Notes under the pieces: generated by a model
Database searches by the model: none
Told to the model about the DNA's origin: nothing
What the model saw: the letters and a program-made list of their open reading frames with translations, nothing else
Shown here: piece after piece, positions 47,860-58,421 of the stretch
How positions within the stretch are numbered: the stretch's first letter is position 1
Layout of the letters: every line of letters begins with the position of its first letter
Program-made: the position numbers and the translations under genes
Assembly: GCF_003172895.1 (NCBI RefSeq)
Contig: NZ_QGKL01000042.1
Span: 62,001 to 126,000 of the forward strand
Direction of reading: 5' to 3'
Source of the DNA: Leucothrix arctica
GTDB lineage: Bacteria; Pseudomonadota; Gammaproteobacteria; Thiotrichales; Thiotrichaceae
DNA: 64,000 bases

Positions 47860-50349
47860 TCAGGTCGTCACTTTTTCCAGCTTCCAAATTTCTTCGTTAT
47901 AAGACTCCATAGTTCGGTCTGTTGAGAAGAAACCACTGCGTGCACTGTTCAAAATACTTTTTGTTATCCAGCTCTCTTGATCCTTCCACTCCGCTGCAAC
48001 GGCTTCTTGCGCATCGACATAACTACGGAAGTCTGCCAGTGTCATCCAAGGGTCGTTAAAGTTAAGTAAGCTGCTAATGATGTTATCGAAAATACCTGGC
48101 TCATTGGCGTTAAAGTGACCGCACTGTAACAGGCTAATAACGTCTTTCAGGTCTTCATCATGATCAACACATTCATAGGGTCGGTAGTTGCCTCTTAAAT
48201 CTGCAACCTCGTTTTCACGTAGACCAAACAAGAAGAAGTTTTCCTCCCCAACTGCATCCATGATTTCAATGTTTGCACCATCATACGTACCAATGGTTAG
48301 CGCGCCATTCATCATGAACTTCATGTTACCAGTGCCTGATGCTTCTTTACCTGCCGTTGAAATCTGTTCAGACAAGTCAGCGCCCGGTGCAATAATTTCC
48401 ATTGAAGAAACATTGTAGTTTGGAAGGAATGCTAGCTTCAGCTGATCTCCGATATCTTTATCGTTATTGATCACTTCAGCAACGTTATTGATAAGTTTGA
48501 TAATATCTTTCGCAAGCTCATAACCCGGAGCGGCTTTACCACCAATAAGAACGCAACGTGGGCAATGCTTGTCGCCTTTGCCGTTTTTGATTTGGCTATA
48601 TAAGTGAATAACATGCAGCACATTTAATAATTGGCGCTTGTACTCATGGATACGTTTAACCTGTACATCAAACATTGCTTCAGGGTTGAACTCAACACCT
48701 ATACGTTCTTTGATTAGATCTGCAAGGCGTGTTTTGTTGGCCTGTTTAACGGCCTTCCAGTTCTGTCTAAACTCAGTGTTTTTAACGTCAGCAAAAGGTG
48801 CTAGTTGTTCAATCTGTGATAAGTCACGAATCCAACCATCACCAATTTTACTAGTGATTAACTCTGTCATCATTGGGTTTGCATGGGCAATCCAACGACG
48901 CGGCGTGACACCATTTGTTTTGTTGTTAAATTTCTCAGGCCATAACTCATAAAAGTCATGAAACAGACCCTTTTTAAGTAGCTCTGAGTGCAACGCTGCA
49001 ACGCCGTTTGTAGAGAAGCTACCAACAATGGCAAGGTGTGCCATACGCACAAACTTAGTTGGACCTTCTTCAATAATCGACATACGTGCTAAGCGAGCAG
49101 TGTCTGCCGGCCAGCGCTGTGCAACAACTCTTAAGAAGCGACTATTGATTTCATAAATAATATCTAACAGGCGTGGTAGTAGTTTTTCAAATAGACCTAC
49201 CGACCACTTTTCCAGTGCTTCTGGAAGGAGGGTGTGGTTGGTGTAAGCTAATGACTTAGTCACAACAGTCCATGCGGCATCCCATGACATGCATTTTTCA
49301 TCCATCAAAATACGCATCAGTTCTGCGACAGAGATGGTCGGATGTGTGTCATTCATTTGGAACACATTGTCATCGGCAAACGTTGAGTAGTCTGGCTTTC
49401 CGTCAAAACGCATTTCCCACTGACGAATAACATCTTGGATGCTGGCAGACGCTAAGAAGTATTGTTGCTTAAGGCGAAGCTCTTTACCATTCTCAGTGGT
49501 ATCGTTTGGATACAGCACCATCGAGATATTTTCAGCACTATTTTTAGCGCCCACTGAGTCTGTGTAACTTCCCGCGTTGAACTCATCAAGATTGAACTCG
49601 TCTGTCGCTGTTGCTTGCCATAAACGCAGTGTATTAACCGTGGTGTTTTGGTAACCGGTTACTGGCATGTCATAAGGAATAGCCACGACATCTCGTGTAT
49701 CTAACCAATAAGCCTTCATCACACCAGCATCATTTAAGCGATATTCCGTGCGTCCGCCAAATTTGACTCGAACAGAGTCTTCTGCGCGCTCGATTTCCCA
49801 TGGGTTGCCGTCACGTAACCAGTGATCTGGCTCTTCATCTTGATAACCATTGATGATTTCTTGGCGGAACATACCGTACTGGTAACGAATACCATAGCCC
49901 GTCACGGGTAGTTGTAACGTTGCACAACTATCAAGGAAGCAAGCAGCAAGACGACCTAATCCACCGTTACCTAAACCTGCGTCAGGTTCCGCTTCAATGG
50001 CATCTTCAAGGTGTACTGCAAAAGACTCAAGCGCCCCTTTAGCTTCAGGCTTGATGTCCATATTCAATAGGTGGTTGCCTAGTGCTCGACCGATTAAAAA
50101 CTCTAGCGAGACATAATAAGCACGTCGAACCCCGGGGGTCGTTTGTGCAGCATTTGTATTTGACCAATTGGCCATAATGCGATCACGCAAAGTGAGGCTG
50201 ATCGCATTGTAGGCATAGTCAGGCAGTGTTACTGAGTTGTGGCCAAGGTAGTAGGTCAGATAATGGTTAAAGCTAGCTTCTAGCGCATCGCTAGTGACAG
50301 GCAAAGGCTGTAAGCGCGACTTTGACTCATGGTTCTTATTGGTGTTCAT
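47860..50349 (-). CDS. glgP: Glycogen phosphorylase
   Basis: An 829-residue PLP-dependent GT35 enzyme that releases glucose-1-phosphate from glycogen chain ends. Landmarks are the N-terminal L-G-N-G-G-L-G-R-L-A-A-C-F-L-D-S, N-D-T-H-P-T-I-S-V-A-E, and the PLP-binding motif E-A-S-G-T-G-N-M-K-F-M-M-N-G-A (Lys holds the cofactor). The full family length is present. It is the last gene of the operon, 44 bases after glgA. Its product can re-enter storage through GlgC or feed glycolysis after a phosphoglucomutase encoded elsewhere. Confidence 0.95.
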   Translation of the reverse strand: MNTNKNHESKSRLQPLPVTSDALEASFNHYLTYYLGHNSVTLPDYAYNAISLTLRDRIMANWSNTNAAQTTPGVRRAYYVSLEFLIGRALGNHLLNMDIKPEAKGALESFAVHLEDAIEAEPDAGLGNGGLGRLAACFLDSCATLQLPVTGYGIRYQYGMFRQEIINGYQDEEPDHWLRDGNPWEIERAEDSVRVKFGGRTEYRLNDAGVMKAYWLDTRDVVAIPYDMPVTGYQNTTVNTLRLWQATATDEFNLDEFNAGSYTDSVGAKNSAENISMVLYPNDTTENGKELRLKQQYFLASASIQDVIRQWEMRFDGKPDYSTFADDNVFQMNDTHPTISVAELMRILMDEKCMSWDAAWTVVTKSLAYTNHTLLPEALEKWSVGLFEKLLPRLLDIIYEINSRFLRVVAQRWPADTARLARMSIIEEGPTKFVRMAHLAIVGSFSTNGVAALHSELLKKGLFHDFYELWPEKFNNKTNGVTPRRWIAHANPMMTELITSKIGDGWIRDLSQIEQLAPFADVKNTEFRQNWKAVKQANKTRLADLIKERIGVEFNPEAMFDVQVKRIHEYKRQLLNVLHVIHLYSQIKNGKGDKHCPRCVLIGGKAAPGYELAKDIIKLINNVAEVINNDKDIGDQLKLAFLPNYNVSSMEIIAPGADLSEQISTAGKEASGTGNMKFMMNGALTIGTYDGANIEIMDAVGEENFFLFGLRENEVADLRGNYRPYECVDHDEDLKDVISLLQCGHFNANEPGIFDNIISSLLNFNDPWMTLADFRSYVDAQEAVAAEWKDQESWITKSILNSARSGFFSTDRTMESYNEEIWKLEKVTT

Positions 50350-50393
50350 GAATTAATCCTTTAATCAGGGACGCATCGATTAATGATGGTGTA

Positions 50394-51848
50394 CTATTTG
50401 TATAGAGAAAGATAAAGTTGTGCGCTGTGTCGCCAAGCAAAATCTTCCTGCATCGCGGTTGTTTGGAGTGCTTTCCACTGTGTTGGGTCTTGATATAAGT
50501 AGAGTGCGTGCTTAATGGTCGAGATAAATGCTGCGGTGTCTGCAGAATACATGACAAAACCATTAGCCGTTTTATCATTGATGGCTTCTGCTGAGGCATT
50601 AACGACAGTATCGGCGAGACCACCAGTGTTATGAACTAACGGTAAGGTGCCATACCGTAAGCTATACATTTGGTTTAAACCGCATGGCTCAAAGCGTGAA
50701 GGCATTAGGAATATGTCACTGGCGGCTTCAACTAGGTGAGCGATGGGTTCTGAATAGCCGATATAACTAAATACACGGTCAGGGTAGTGCTCACACAACT
50801 CATGGATGACACGTTCATAATAAGGATTACCTGAACCCATCAGTATGAAATTGGCATCGCTTTCACTAATCAATGAAGGGATCGCTTGAGTGATTAAATC
50901 CACACCTTTTTGCTCTACAAGGCGGGTCACCATACCTAATAGTGGCGCAGCTAACATGGCTTCGGTTGGCTCATCCACATACTTTTCAAGCAGCGCACGT
51001 TTATTGTTGAGTTTGCCTTCTTCTATTGTTTCTAGTGAATAGTTATTGGCTATGTAGGGATCTTTTTCAGGATTCCATACTTCATCGTCAATACCATTCA
51101 AAATACCACTCAGCTTGTAACTGCGTGAAGAGAGGATACCTTCTAAGCCATGACCAAACTCAGAGGTGCGAATTTCTTTGGCATAGGTTGGGCTGACGGT
51201 AGTAATGGCATCAGAGTAAATAAGGCCTGCCTTCAACATCGAAAAGCCACCGTAAAACTCAACACCTTCAGATGACCACCATTGTTTAGGTAGTCCAAGG
51301 TCATCAAAAATTTGTCGTGAATAGTTACCGCTGTAGGCAAGGTTGTGAATGGTAAATATACGCTTTGGACGATCAGCGTAGTTGTCCAAAAAAGCAGAGA
51401 CTAAGCCAGTTTGCCAGTCATTGGCATGAACAACATCGGCCTTCCAGTCATCAACCACATGACCCATCGCGACTTCTGACACAGCCCATGAGAACTGCGT
51501 AAAGCGCTCAGCATTATCAAACCAGTCATGGCCTTCGGTATTTGAATATGGATTACCGGGACGGTCAAATAGCGACTGACAATCAATCAACCAAAGCGGT
51601 ATTTTGATGTCGGGATGCTTGGCTTCAAGCAAACGAATCGCTGGCTTCATATAGCCATAAGGTGAGTCCATCCAGCCTAATATTTTGAGATCAGTACAGA
51701 CTTTCAATACGTCACGGTACGCAGGCATGATAATTCTGACGTTCTGTCCTTCATTTTGAAGGGCGTGCGGCAAGCTATAAGAAACGTCGCCTAAACCACC
51801 TGTTTTTATCAGTGGCCAGACTTCGCTACTGGCAAACAATACATTCAT
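50394..51848 (-). CDS. glgA: Glycogen synthase
   Basis: A 484-residue GT5 synthase that elongates alpha-1,4-glucan from ADP-glucose. The ADP-glucose-binding motif K-T-G-G-L-G-D-V is at about 16-23. H-N-L-A-Y-S-G is typical, and the C-terminal R-F-E-P-C-G-L-N-Q-M-Y-S-L-R-Y-G-T motif is complete. The ATG overlaps the glgB stop as ATGA, so the branching enzyme and synthase are translationally coupled. Confidence 0.95.
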   Translation of the reverse strand: MNVLFASSEVWPLIKTGGLGDVSYSLPHALQNEGQNVRIIMPAYRDVLKVCTDLKILGWMDSPYGYMKPAIRLLEAKHPDIKIPLWLIDCQSLFDRPGNPYSNTEGHDWFDNAERFTQFSWAVSEVAMGHVVDDWKADVVHANDWQTGLVSAFLDNYADRPKRIFTIHNLAYSGNYSRQIFDDLGLPKQWWSSEGVEFYGGFSMLKAGLIYSDAITTVSPTYAKEIRTSEFGHGLEGILSSRSYKLSGILNGIDDEVWNPEKDPYIANNYSLETIEEGKLNNKRALLEKYVDEPTEAMLAAPLLGMVTRLVEQKGVDLITQAIPSLISESDANFILMGSGNPYYERVIHELCEHYPDRVFSYIGYSEPIAHLVEAASDIFLMPSRFEPCGLNQMYSLRYGTLPLVHNTGGLADTVVNASAEAINDKTANGFVMYSADTAAFISTIKHALYLYQDPTQWKALQTTAMQEDFAWRHSAQLYLSLYK

Positions 51849-54010
51849 TTTTTTACCTTCAAAAACAGAGCGGCTAGCGGAGGTAGCGTTATACTTATGG
51901 ACTGTTCAAAGCCCATCCATGGTTTCTCTTCGTAACTGATTGTATCGCTATTTCCACAGTCACTGCCGCTATAATAGCTAGAGTCAGTGTTGAGGATTTC
52001 TGTGTAATCGCTCGCAGTAGGTATACCGATACGGTAATCATGCCTTGGAATAGGTGTGAAATTGAACACACACACAATGTGATTACCTTCTTGGTCATAG
52101 CGAAGCAATGACAATACGGACTGGTCAGAGTCGTTACAGTCTATCCAGCGGAAGCCTTTGTCTGAAAAGTCGAGTTCATGCAGTGGCTTACAGTCGCGGT
52201 ATAGTTTGTTTAAGTCGGCAACGAGTAGGTTGACTCCATGACGGTCACCTTCACTAGCAGCATGCCAGTTGAGCTGTGTCATTTCATTCCACTCTTCAGG
52301 TTGAGAGATTTCTCCACCCATAAACATGAGCTTTTTGCCGGGGTGTGCATATTGCCACGCGTAAAATAAACGCTGGTTTGCTAGTTTTTGCCAATGATCA
52401 CCGGGCATTTTATCGTAAAGGCTGTACTTACCATGTACCACTTCGTCATGGGATAGTGGCAATACAAAGTTTTCACTGTAAGCATACATTTGGCTAAAGG
52501 TAAGCTTGTTGTGGTGATACTTACGATGTATTGGATCTTGTTTTATGTAGCTGAGGTTGTCGTTCATCCAACCCATATTCCACTTCATAGTAAAACCTAG
52601 CCCACCAAGCTCTACAGGACGAGAGACCATTGGCCAAGAGGTTGACTCCTCAGCCATGGTGACTGCACCGGGTACACGTTGGTGAACGACTTGATTCATT
52701 TCACGCAAAAACTCTACCGCTTCTAGATTTTCACGACCACCGTATTTATTAGGGATCCATTCACCCGGATCACGGTCATAGTCTAGGTAAAGCATGGAGG
52801 CAACAGCATCGACACGCAGCCCGTCAATATGGAACTCTTCCAGCCAGTACAGGGCGTTAGCTAGTAGGAAGTTTTTAACTTCATTACGGCCATAGTTGAA
52901 GATCAATGTTCCCCATTCTTTATGTTCGCCTTTACGTGGGTCGGCATGTTCGTAGAGCGCGTCGCCATTAAAACGTGCTAGAGCAAAGCTATCTTTTGGA
53001 AAATGAGCCGGTACCCAATCAATAATCACACCAATGTTCTCAAGGTGGCAACGTTCGATAAAAGCACGGAACTGATCAGGCGTCCCTTGTCTAGCGCTTG
53101 GCGCGTAGAAGCCAGTCACTTGATAGCCCCAAGATTGATCTAAAGGGTGCTCAGATACAGGCATTAACTCGATATGGGTGTAAGCCATATTTTTAACGTA
53201 AGGAATAAGGCGATCGCCTAACTCATCCCAGTTGAAAAACTCGTCAGGAGCAGGGCGCTGCCATGAACCTGCATGCACTTCATAAATGCTGATAGGTTTA
53301 TGCTGCCAGTCAAACGACGCTCGACTCTTTTGCCATGCTTTGTCTTTCCACTCATAGGTATCGTCTTCGACAATTCGAGAAGCAGTCTCAGGACGAAGCG
53401 CCATTTGGCGTGCATAAGGGTCAGTTTTAAGCAGCAGTTGGTCTTTCTGAGAGAGTATTTCGTATTTGTAGTGTTCGCCGTGTTTCAGACCTGGAATAAA
53501 CAATTCCCACAGTCCTGAACCACCTGCAGCACGCATCGGGTGACGACGGCCATCCCAGCTATTAAAGTCCCCAACTAGACTGACACGCTTAACGTTTGGT
53601 GCCCAGATAACAAATAAACAGCCTTCAATATCATCTACTGTTTTAAGGTGAGAGCCCATAAAACGATAGGCGTGGTGATGCTTGCCCTCATTAAATAGGT
53701 GAATATCCATTTCACCGACTTGAGGCAAAAAGGAGTAAGGGGAATAAGCCTCAGCCCATTTTCTGGAACCTTTTTCCTGCCACTTCAACTGATAATGGCT
53801 GCCGATCTTAAAACTGATTGGAAGTACAACTTCAAAAAAGTCTGTGCCTTCAACGCGCGTCATTGCATTTTTACCATCAAACAAAACTGTTTCAGCAGAG
53901 GGTAAATAGGCTCTAATTAAATGCTTACCTTTTGTATCTTTTTGGTAGCCCAGTGCTAAAAAAGGGTCGTATAGCTCGCCTTTAGCGAGTGCGGTCATTT
54001 GTGGGTTCAA
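51845..54010 (-). CDS. glgB: 1,4-alpha-glucan branching enzyme
   Basis: A 721-residue GH13_9 enzyme that makes the alpha-1,6 branches of glycogen. Two N-terminal CBM48-like modules (W-A-P-N-V-K-R-V-S-L-V-G-D-F-N-S-W-D) precede the barrel. Catalytic residues lie in L-R-V-D-A-V-A-S-M-L-Y, T-M-A-E-E-S-T-S-W and L-S-H-D-E-V-V-H-G. The start is a TTG at 54010 overlapping the malQ stop (TTGA) with AAAGGAG six bases upstream; the first ATG at 53998 is too far from that site. The preceding and following genes both overlap it. Confidence 0.94.
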   Translation of the reverse strand: MNPQMTALAKGELYDPFLALGYQKDTKGKHLIRAYLPSAETVLFDGKNAMTRVEGTDFFEVVLPISFKIGSHYQLKWQEKGSRKWAEAYSPYSFLPQVGEMDIHLFNEGKHHHAYRFMGSHLKTVDDIEGCLFVIWAPNVKRVSLVGDFNSWDGRRHPMRAAGGSGLWELFIPGLKHGEHYKYEILSQKDQLLLKTDPYARQMALRPETASRIVEDDTYEWKDKAWQKSRASFDWQHKPISIYEVHAGSWQRPAPDEFFNWDELGDRLIPYVKNMAYTHIELMPVSEHPLDQSWGYQVTGFYAPSARQGTPDQFRAFIERCHLENIGVIIDWVPAHFPKDSFALARFNGDALYEHADPRKGEHKEWGTLIFNYGRNEVKNFLLANALYWLEEFHIDGLRVDAVASMLYLDYDRDPGEWIPNKYGGRENLEAVEFLREMNQVVHQRVPGAVTMAEESTSWPMVSRPVELGGLGFTMKWNMGWMNDNLSYIKQDPIHRKYHHNKLTFSQMYAYSENFVLPLSHDEVVHGKYSLYDKMPGDHWQKLANQRLFYAWQYAHPGKKLMFMGGEISQPEEWNEMTQLNWHAASEGDRHGVNLLVADLNKLYRDCKPLHELDFSDKGFRWIDCNDSDQSVLSLLRYDQEGNHIVCVFNFTPIPRHDYRIGIPTASDYTEILNTDSSYYSGSDCGNSDTISYEEKPWMGFEQSISITLPPLAALFLKVKK

Positions 54011-55371
54011 TTTGACTCCTTTAGACGCTGGTGGGTGACTACCGTGTGTTTTATCTCACTCGCTAATGTTTCAGGTATCTGTTGCCAGTCAAAACGCCAT
54101 AGCCAATTATTCTCAACCGTACCCGGCGTATTCATACGAGACTCGGTATCAAGCTGTAAAAAATCTTGCAGCGGAACAACGGCTAAACAAGCCTCAGTTG
54201 CCATCGCTGACTCAATAAGCGCAGGGCAAATAGGGGTGTCATGGGATTTACCGAGTCGCTCGTATACAAAATCTTGTTGGTGCTGTTCGAGTGAGTTATA
54301 CCAACCAAGTGTGGTGTCGTTGTCGTGTGTACCTGTGTAGACAATACGGTTTTGGTGGATGTTTTCAGGTTTGTGCGGGTTATCTTCAAATCCATCGAAT
54401 GAGAATTGTAGTACAGACATACCAGGTAATTCAAATTGATCTCGTAGCTTGGTGACTTCAGGGGTAATCATCCCAAGATCCTCTGCAACCATGCTGACAT
54501 CACCCAGTGACTCCATTAGGGTAGTCAGGAGTTCAGCGCCTGGGACTTCTTGCCAGTAGCCATCGATAGCTGTCTCGCAAGACGCTGGGATCATCCAACT
54601 AGCTTGAAGGCCACGGAAGTGATCAATACGTACAATGTCGTATAAGCGATAATGATGTTTCATGCGCTCAATCCACCACTCAAAACCAGTCGCTTTTATG
54701 TGCTCCCAGTTGTAGTGCGGGTTACCCCAGCGCTGTCCTGTTTCTGAAAAGTAGTCTGGTGGAACACCTGCGACAAGCTCTGGTTGACCGTCTTCGTCTA
54801 ATAAAAAACATTCGCGATTTGCCCAAACATCCGCACTGTCATGAGCTACAAATATGGGCATATCACCAAATATAGCAATATCGCGCTCTGCCGCCTGCTG
54901 TTTTACATACTGCCAGCGTGTGTCGAGTTGATACTGCTCCCAACAAATAGCGACGAAATAAGCATGATTAGTCTCTTTGGCTAGTTTAAGCGCTGCTAAC
55001 TCACGGTGTTTGTGTGGCTCAGGCCAATCAAACCATGCTTTTTCCTGGTTCTCTTGGCGCAGAATGCAATAAAGCACAAAGTCTTCTAACCAATAGGATT
55101 GATCGTCAATCCACTGTAAAAACGACGGATCATCTGCTACTAACTCGGGATAATCATCGAGCAATGCAGGATTCATCGCAAACGCTGAGTTGCAGAGGTA
55201 GGGCGATAAACTTAATTGGGGGAAACCTAGTGGCAACACCTGCCAGACGCTTAAACCTGCGTCTTGCATGAAGTTGAGCCAGTTAATAGCATCGTCATCC
55301 ATTTTTCCCGAAGGAAGTGATGTTGGATGCAATAAGATTCCCGCACGTCGTTGATGCAGTGGATTGTTCAA
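54007..55371 (-). CDS. malQ: 4-alpha-glucanotransferase (GH77)
   Basis: A 454-residue amylomaltase that moves alpha-1,4-glucan segments and frees glucose. The conserved start R-A-G-I-L-L-H-P-T-S-L-P-S and the catalytic D-I-V-R-I-D-H-F-R-G, A-E-D-L-G and T-H-D-N-D-T segments are present. The length is about 40 to 50 residues below the usual, at the C-terminal end or in loops. The start must be TTG at 55371, since a TGA directly precedes it in frame and GGAG lies eight bases upstream. It abuts the GH57 gene without a gap. Confidence 0.92.
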   Translation of the reverse strand: MNNPLHQRRAGILLHPTSLPSGKMDDDAINWLNFMQDAGLSVWQVLPLGFPQLSLSPYLCNSAFAMNPALLDDYPELVADDPSFLQWIDDQSYWLEDFVLYCILRQENQEKAWFDWPEPHKHRELAALKLAKETNHAYFVAICWEQYQLDTRWQYVKQQAAERDIAIFGDMPIFVAHDSADVWANRECFLLDEDGQPELVAGVPPDYFSETGQRWGNPHYNWEHIKATGFEWWIERMKHHYRLYDIVRIDHFRGLQASWMIPASCETAIDGYWQEVPGAELLTTLMESLGDVSMVAEDLGMITPEVTKLRDQFELPGMSVLQFSFDGFEDNPHKPENIHQNRIVYTGTHDNDTTLGWYNSLEQHQQDFVYERLGKSHDTPICPALIESAMATEACLAVVPLQDFLQLDTESRMNTPGTVENNWLWRFDWQQIPETLASEIKHTVVTHQRLKESN

Positions 55372-57090
55372 TCAATTTACTCCGCGTTGCATGGTTCCTG
55401 AGTTCTCGGCATCACCACCACCCACTGAAATGGGTTGATTAAGATAATCGGGTGAGGCTTTACCAAGTAGCGTGTAGAGTCGCTTAAGCTGTGTTCTAAA
55501 TAATAGATCAAAGTCACGCACGCTATCGCTTGAATTGTAATCCCCAAACCACCAAAACCAATCTGATCCTTCACAGATGGCTAACTGTCGCTCGGTTTGT
55601 TTGAGGATGTCCTTACTTAATGTGTTAGTCGCAACTACTTCATCAAAAGCTCTTTTGGCCGCAACAAGGTAGTCCCAAGCGCGATTTTTGTCGTCTTGGC
55701 CAATCCATGTAGAGAACGAGCCGTAAACCCAGCTTCCAGCACATAACTGATTGACACTGATTGGCTTAATCGTTTCATCGCTGCACACATCAGCAAATGT
55801 TGTTGCTTCAATAAGAGGGTGGTTTGCAAGTTTTTCGTATAGCTTACTTAAGAAGTGAGAACCATTATGCGGGTAGTATTCCCATGCATTCTCACCATCA
55901 AGCACTACGCTAATCACATGCTCGTCGACGTTTTCACCTAAGAAACCGTGAATGTTTTCCAAGTGTTTCACAAAGTCATTAGCCGCTTGCTGAGCATCCC
56001 AGTGGCTGTACTCAAAGCCAATGAAGTCAGATAAACCATCGTCACGGAAGAAAACATTAATATCTAAATCATTTAATTTAAAAGGCGAAAATAGTGCCTT
56101 CTTGTTATAAATGATTTCTTTATCCATATCAGATCGGTGACAGGTGTTACCCCAGACGCCTTGTCCTGATGCAGTCCACTTGATGTTGTACTCAGTCAGT
56201 ACATCCAGCGCGTCATCACTGATCCCACCTTCTGATAACCAAACACCCGTGGGTGTTGCATCAAAATAGTGACGGTAAGTGTCTAAGCCTTCACGCATGT
56301 GCCAATGGTTACGTGCATTGCCGTCAGGATAGTGACTTTCTGAAGGACGAGGTGCTTCTGGTTGAGCGCACTGCATGTTCTCAAAATCGTTCAATAAAGG
56401 AACGATAGGATGAGCATAAGGTGTCATTGATAACTCAACTTGCCCAGAGTCAGCTAGCTTTTTATAACGTGGAATGATGCCGTTAATAGCCTCATACATT
56501 AGCGTTATTAGTGCTGTTTGATCACTTGAGTTAAAGTCCGTCTGCTTAGTCATTAACGCTTTAGCAGTAGGGTGACTTTTAAGTGACTCACCTAACCAAG
56601 CAATGTGGTACCAAACCAGTAGATCAACAAAGTATTGCTTATCTAACTGTGCAATCAATTCATCAGTAGGTTTACTTGCGTCTTCGCCTAGTTTGCTGAT
56701 TAAAGCAGCGAAAGCAGGGTAAGGCTCAATCAGTTGTGGTGCATGACAACGTTGACAGTCACTAATAATTTTTCTGCGAGCACCAATGTCATCAGGAATA
56801 GCACTGCTGCCAGCGACTAAATTAATTAGCTCGTCAGCACAGGGTTGTTGTTTATTAATAAGCGCATCAATTTGTTGTGCATAGTCGTCAAGTTGCTCCA
56901 ATAACGTTGGAGCAAAGTTAACAACAGCACGCATAGCAGGCTCATTTTCAAAATGAGCCGCCATGTCGGTGTAATCCTTGAGTGCATGTAAATACACCCA
57001 AGGTAAGTGATACGAACCGTTTTCGCCTTCTCTGTAATGAGGTTGGTGCATATGCCAACCTAGAACAAATTTTAGCTTTTTTCTCGCCAT
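55372..57090 (-). CDS. GH57 glycoside hydrolase (amylopullulanase-like)
   Basis: A 572-residue GH57 enzyme acting on alpha-glucans. The barrel opens with L-G-W-H-M-H-Q-P-H-Y, T-P-Y-A-H-P-I-V-P is conserved, the nucleophile Glu is probably in W-L-S-E-G-G, and the acid/base Asp is in V-L-D-G-E-N-A-W-E. No signal peptide, so it works in the cytoplasm, probably trimming or debranching glycogen; the operon has no glgX, so it may replace that debranching activity. Its first 19 bases overlap the glgC end. Confidence 0.9.
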   Translation of the reverse strand: MARKKLKFVLGWHMHQPHYREGENGSYHLPWVYLHALKDYTDMAAHFENEPAMRAVVNFAPTLLEQLDDYAQQIDALINKQQPCADELINLVAGSSAIPDDIGARRKIISDCQRCHAPQLIEPYPAFAALISKLGEDASKPTDELIAQLDKQYFVDLLVWYHIAWLGESLKSHPTAKALMTKQTDFNSSDQTALITLMYEAINGIIPRYKKLADSGQVELSMTPYAHPIVPLLNDFENMQCAQPEAPRPSESHYPDGNARNHWHMREGLDTYRHYFDATPTGVWLSEGGISDDALDVLTEYNIKWTASGQGVWGNTCHRSDMDKEIIYNKKALFSPFKLNDLDINVFFRDDGLSDFIGFEYSHWDAQQAANDFVKHLENIHGFLGENVDEHVISVVLDGENAWEYYPHNGSHFLSKLYEKLANHPLIEATTFADVCSDETIKPISVNQLCAGSWVYGSFSTWIGQDDKNRAWDYLVAAKRAFDEVVATNTLSKDILKQTERQLAICEGSDWFWWFGDYNSSDSVRDFDLLFRTQLKRLYTLLGKASPDYLNQPISVGGGDAENSGTMQRGVN

Positions 57091-58403
57091 CGTGATAATC
57101 CATCTAAAGGGAATGTATATTGCCCGAGCATTTCAGGTGTTATTAAGACGATCCCCTCCGGCGACACATGAAAACGTGCCTTGTCATCTTCTAGGTTTTC
57201 ACCAATTATGGTGTTATCTGGTATTTCACACTCTTTATCAATGATCGCGCGCGTAATGCGACAGTTCTTACCAATCACCACTTTAGGTAAGATCACGCTA
57301 TCTCTGATAATACTATGACTGTCTATCGTTGTCGCAAAGGATAATACTGATCGTTTGACGCTAGCGCCAGATACGATGCAACCTGCTGAAATTAGCGAAT
57401 CAATTGCCTCACCACGACGACCGTCCTCATCAAATACGAACTTAGCGGGTGGGTTTTGGGTTTGATAGGTCCAAATTGTCCAACTGCGGTCATAAAGGTT
57501 TAGTTCTGGTTCTACCGCACAAAGTTCCATATTGGCTTTCCAATAGGACTCTAGGGTTCCTACATCACGCCAATAAGCTGGAAGACCTGTCTTCTCATCT
57601 TTAAAAGAGTAGGCCATTGCTACGGAGTCTTTAATTCGATCTGGAATGATGTCTTTACCAAAGTCATGTGATGAGTTCGGATCAATTGCATCTTCACTTA
57701 ACGACTCGTATAAGAAACGTTTCGAAAAAACATAAATGCCCATAGAAGCAAGTGCCACACCTGGCTTTCCTGGGATTTCTTTAGGCTGTGCAGGTTTTTC
57801 GTCAAAGCTGGTGATGCGCATGTCATCACTGACGGCTAGTACACCAAAATCAGTTGCTTCTGCCACGGGTACTTCAATAGCGCCTACTGTAAAGTCAGCA
57901 CCTGACTGTACGTGTTGTAGCAGCATTTTTGCATAATCCATCGTATAGATATGATCACCACCTAGTACAATTACGTATTCAGTATTGTGACGTTGCATGA
58001 TGTCCATATTTTGGAATAGGGCATCGGCAGTACCTTTGTACCATGCCTTTTCACTGGTTCGCTGCTGTGCTGGTAATAGCTCAACAAATTCACCAATCTC
58101 AGCGCGCATAAATCCCCATCCGCGCTGTAGGTGTCTTAATAGTGAGTGTGATTTGTACTGTGTTAAAACTCCGATTTTACGGAGTCCAGAGTTGACACAG
58201 TTAGATAGAGCAAAGTCTATAATTCGATATTTTCCACCAAAAGGTACCGCTGGTTTAGCTCTCCATTTGGTCAAATCTTTTAGTCTTGATCCTTCCCCTC
58301 CAGCTAGGATAAGTACTAATGTATTTCTTGTTAACTCAGTAATCATGTTGGGTTCAACATAATACTTCTTCAAATCTCCATCGCCTTTTGTATCTTTTAG
58401 CAT
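57072..58403 (-). CDS. glgC: Glucose-1-phosphate adenylyltransferase
   Basis: A 443-residue ADP-glucose pyrophosphorylase, the committed step of glycogen synthesis. The nucleotide motif L-I-L-A-G-G-E-G-S-R-L, K-P-A-V-P-F-G-G-K-Y-R-I-I-D-F and the catalytic-site G-G-D-H-I-Y-T-M-D-Y are present, followed by a left-handed beta-helix C-terminus (G-C-I-V-S-G-A-S-V, S-V-I-L-P-K-V-V-I-G). A short N-terminal extension of about 25 residues precedes the fold. It follows glk by 18 bases and is probably allosterically regulated like other bacterial GlgC. Confidence 0.94.
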   Translation of the reverse strand: MLKDTKGDGDLKKYYVEPNMITELTRNTLVLILAGGEGSRLKDLTKWRAKPAVPFGGKYRIIDFALSNCVNSGLRKIGVLTQYKSHSLLRHLQRGWGFMRAEIGEFVELLPAQQRTSEKAWYKGTADALFQNMDIMQRHNTEYVIVLGGDHIYTMDYAKMLLQHVQSGADFTVGAIEVPVAEATDFGVLAVSDDMRITSFDEKPAQPKEIPGKPGVALASMGIYVFSKRFLYESLSEDAIDPNSSHDFGKDIIPDRIKDSVAMAYSFKDEKTGLPAYWRDVGTLESYWKANMELCAVEPELNLYDRSWTIWTYQTQNPPAKFVFDEDGRRGEAIDSLISAGCIVSGASVKRSVLSFATTIDSHSIIRDSVILPKVVIGKNCRITRAIIDKECEIPDNTIIGENLEDDKARFHVSPEGIVLITPEMLGQYTFPLDGLSRWREKS

Positions 58404-58421
58404 TGATCCTCCTCGATTGTG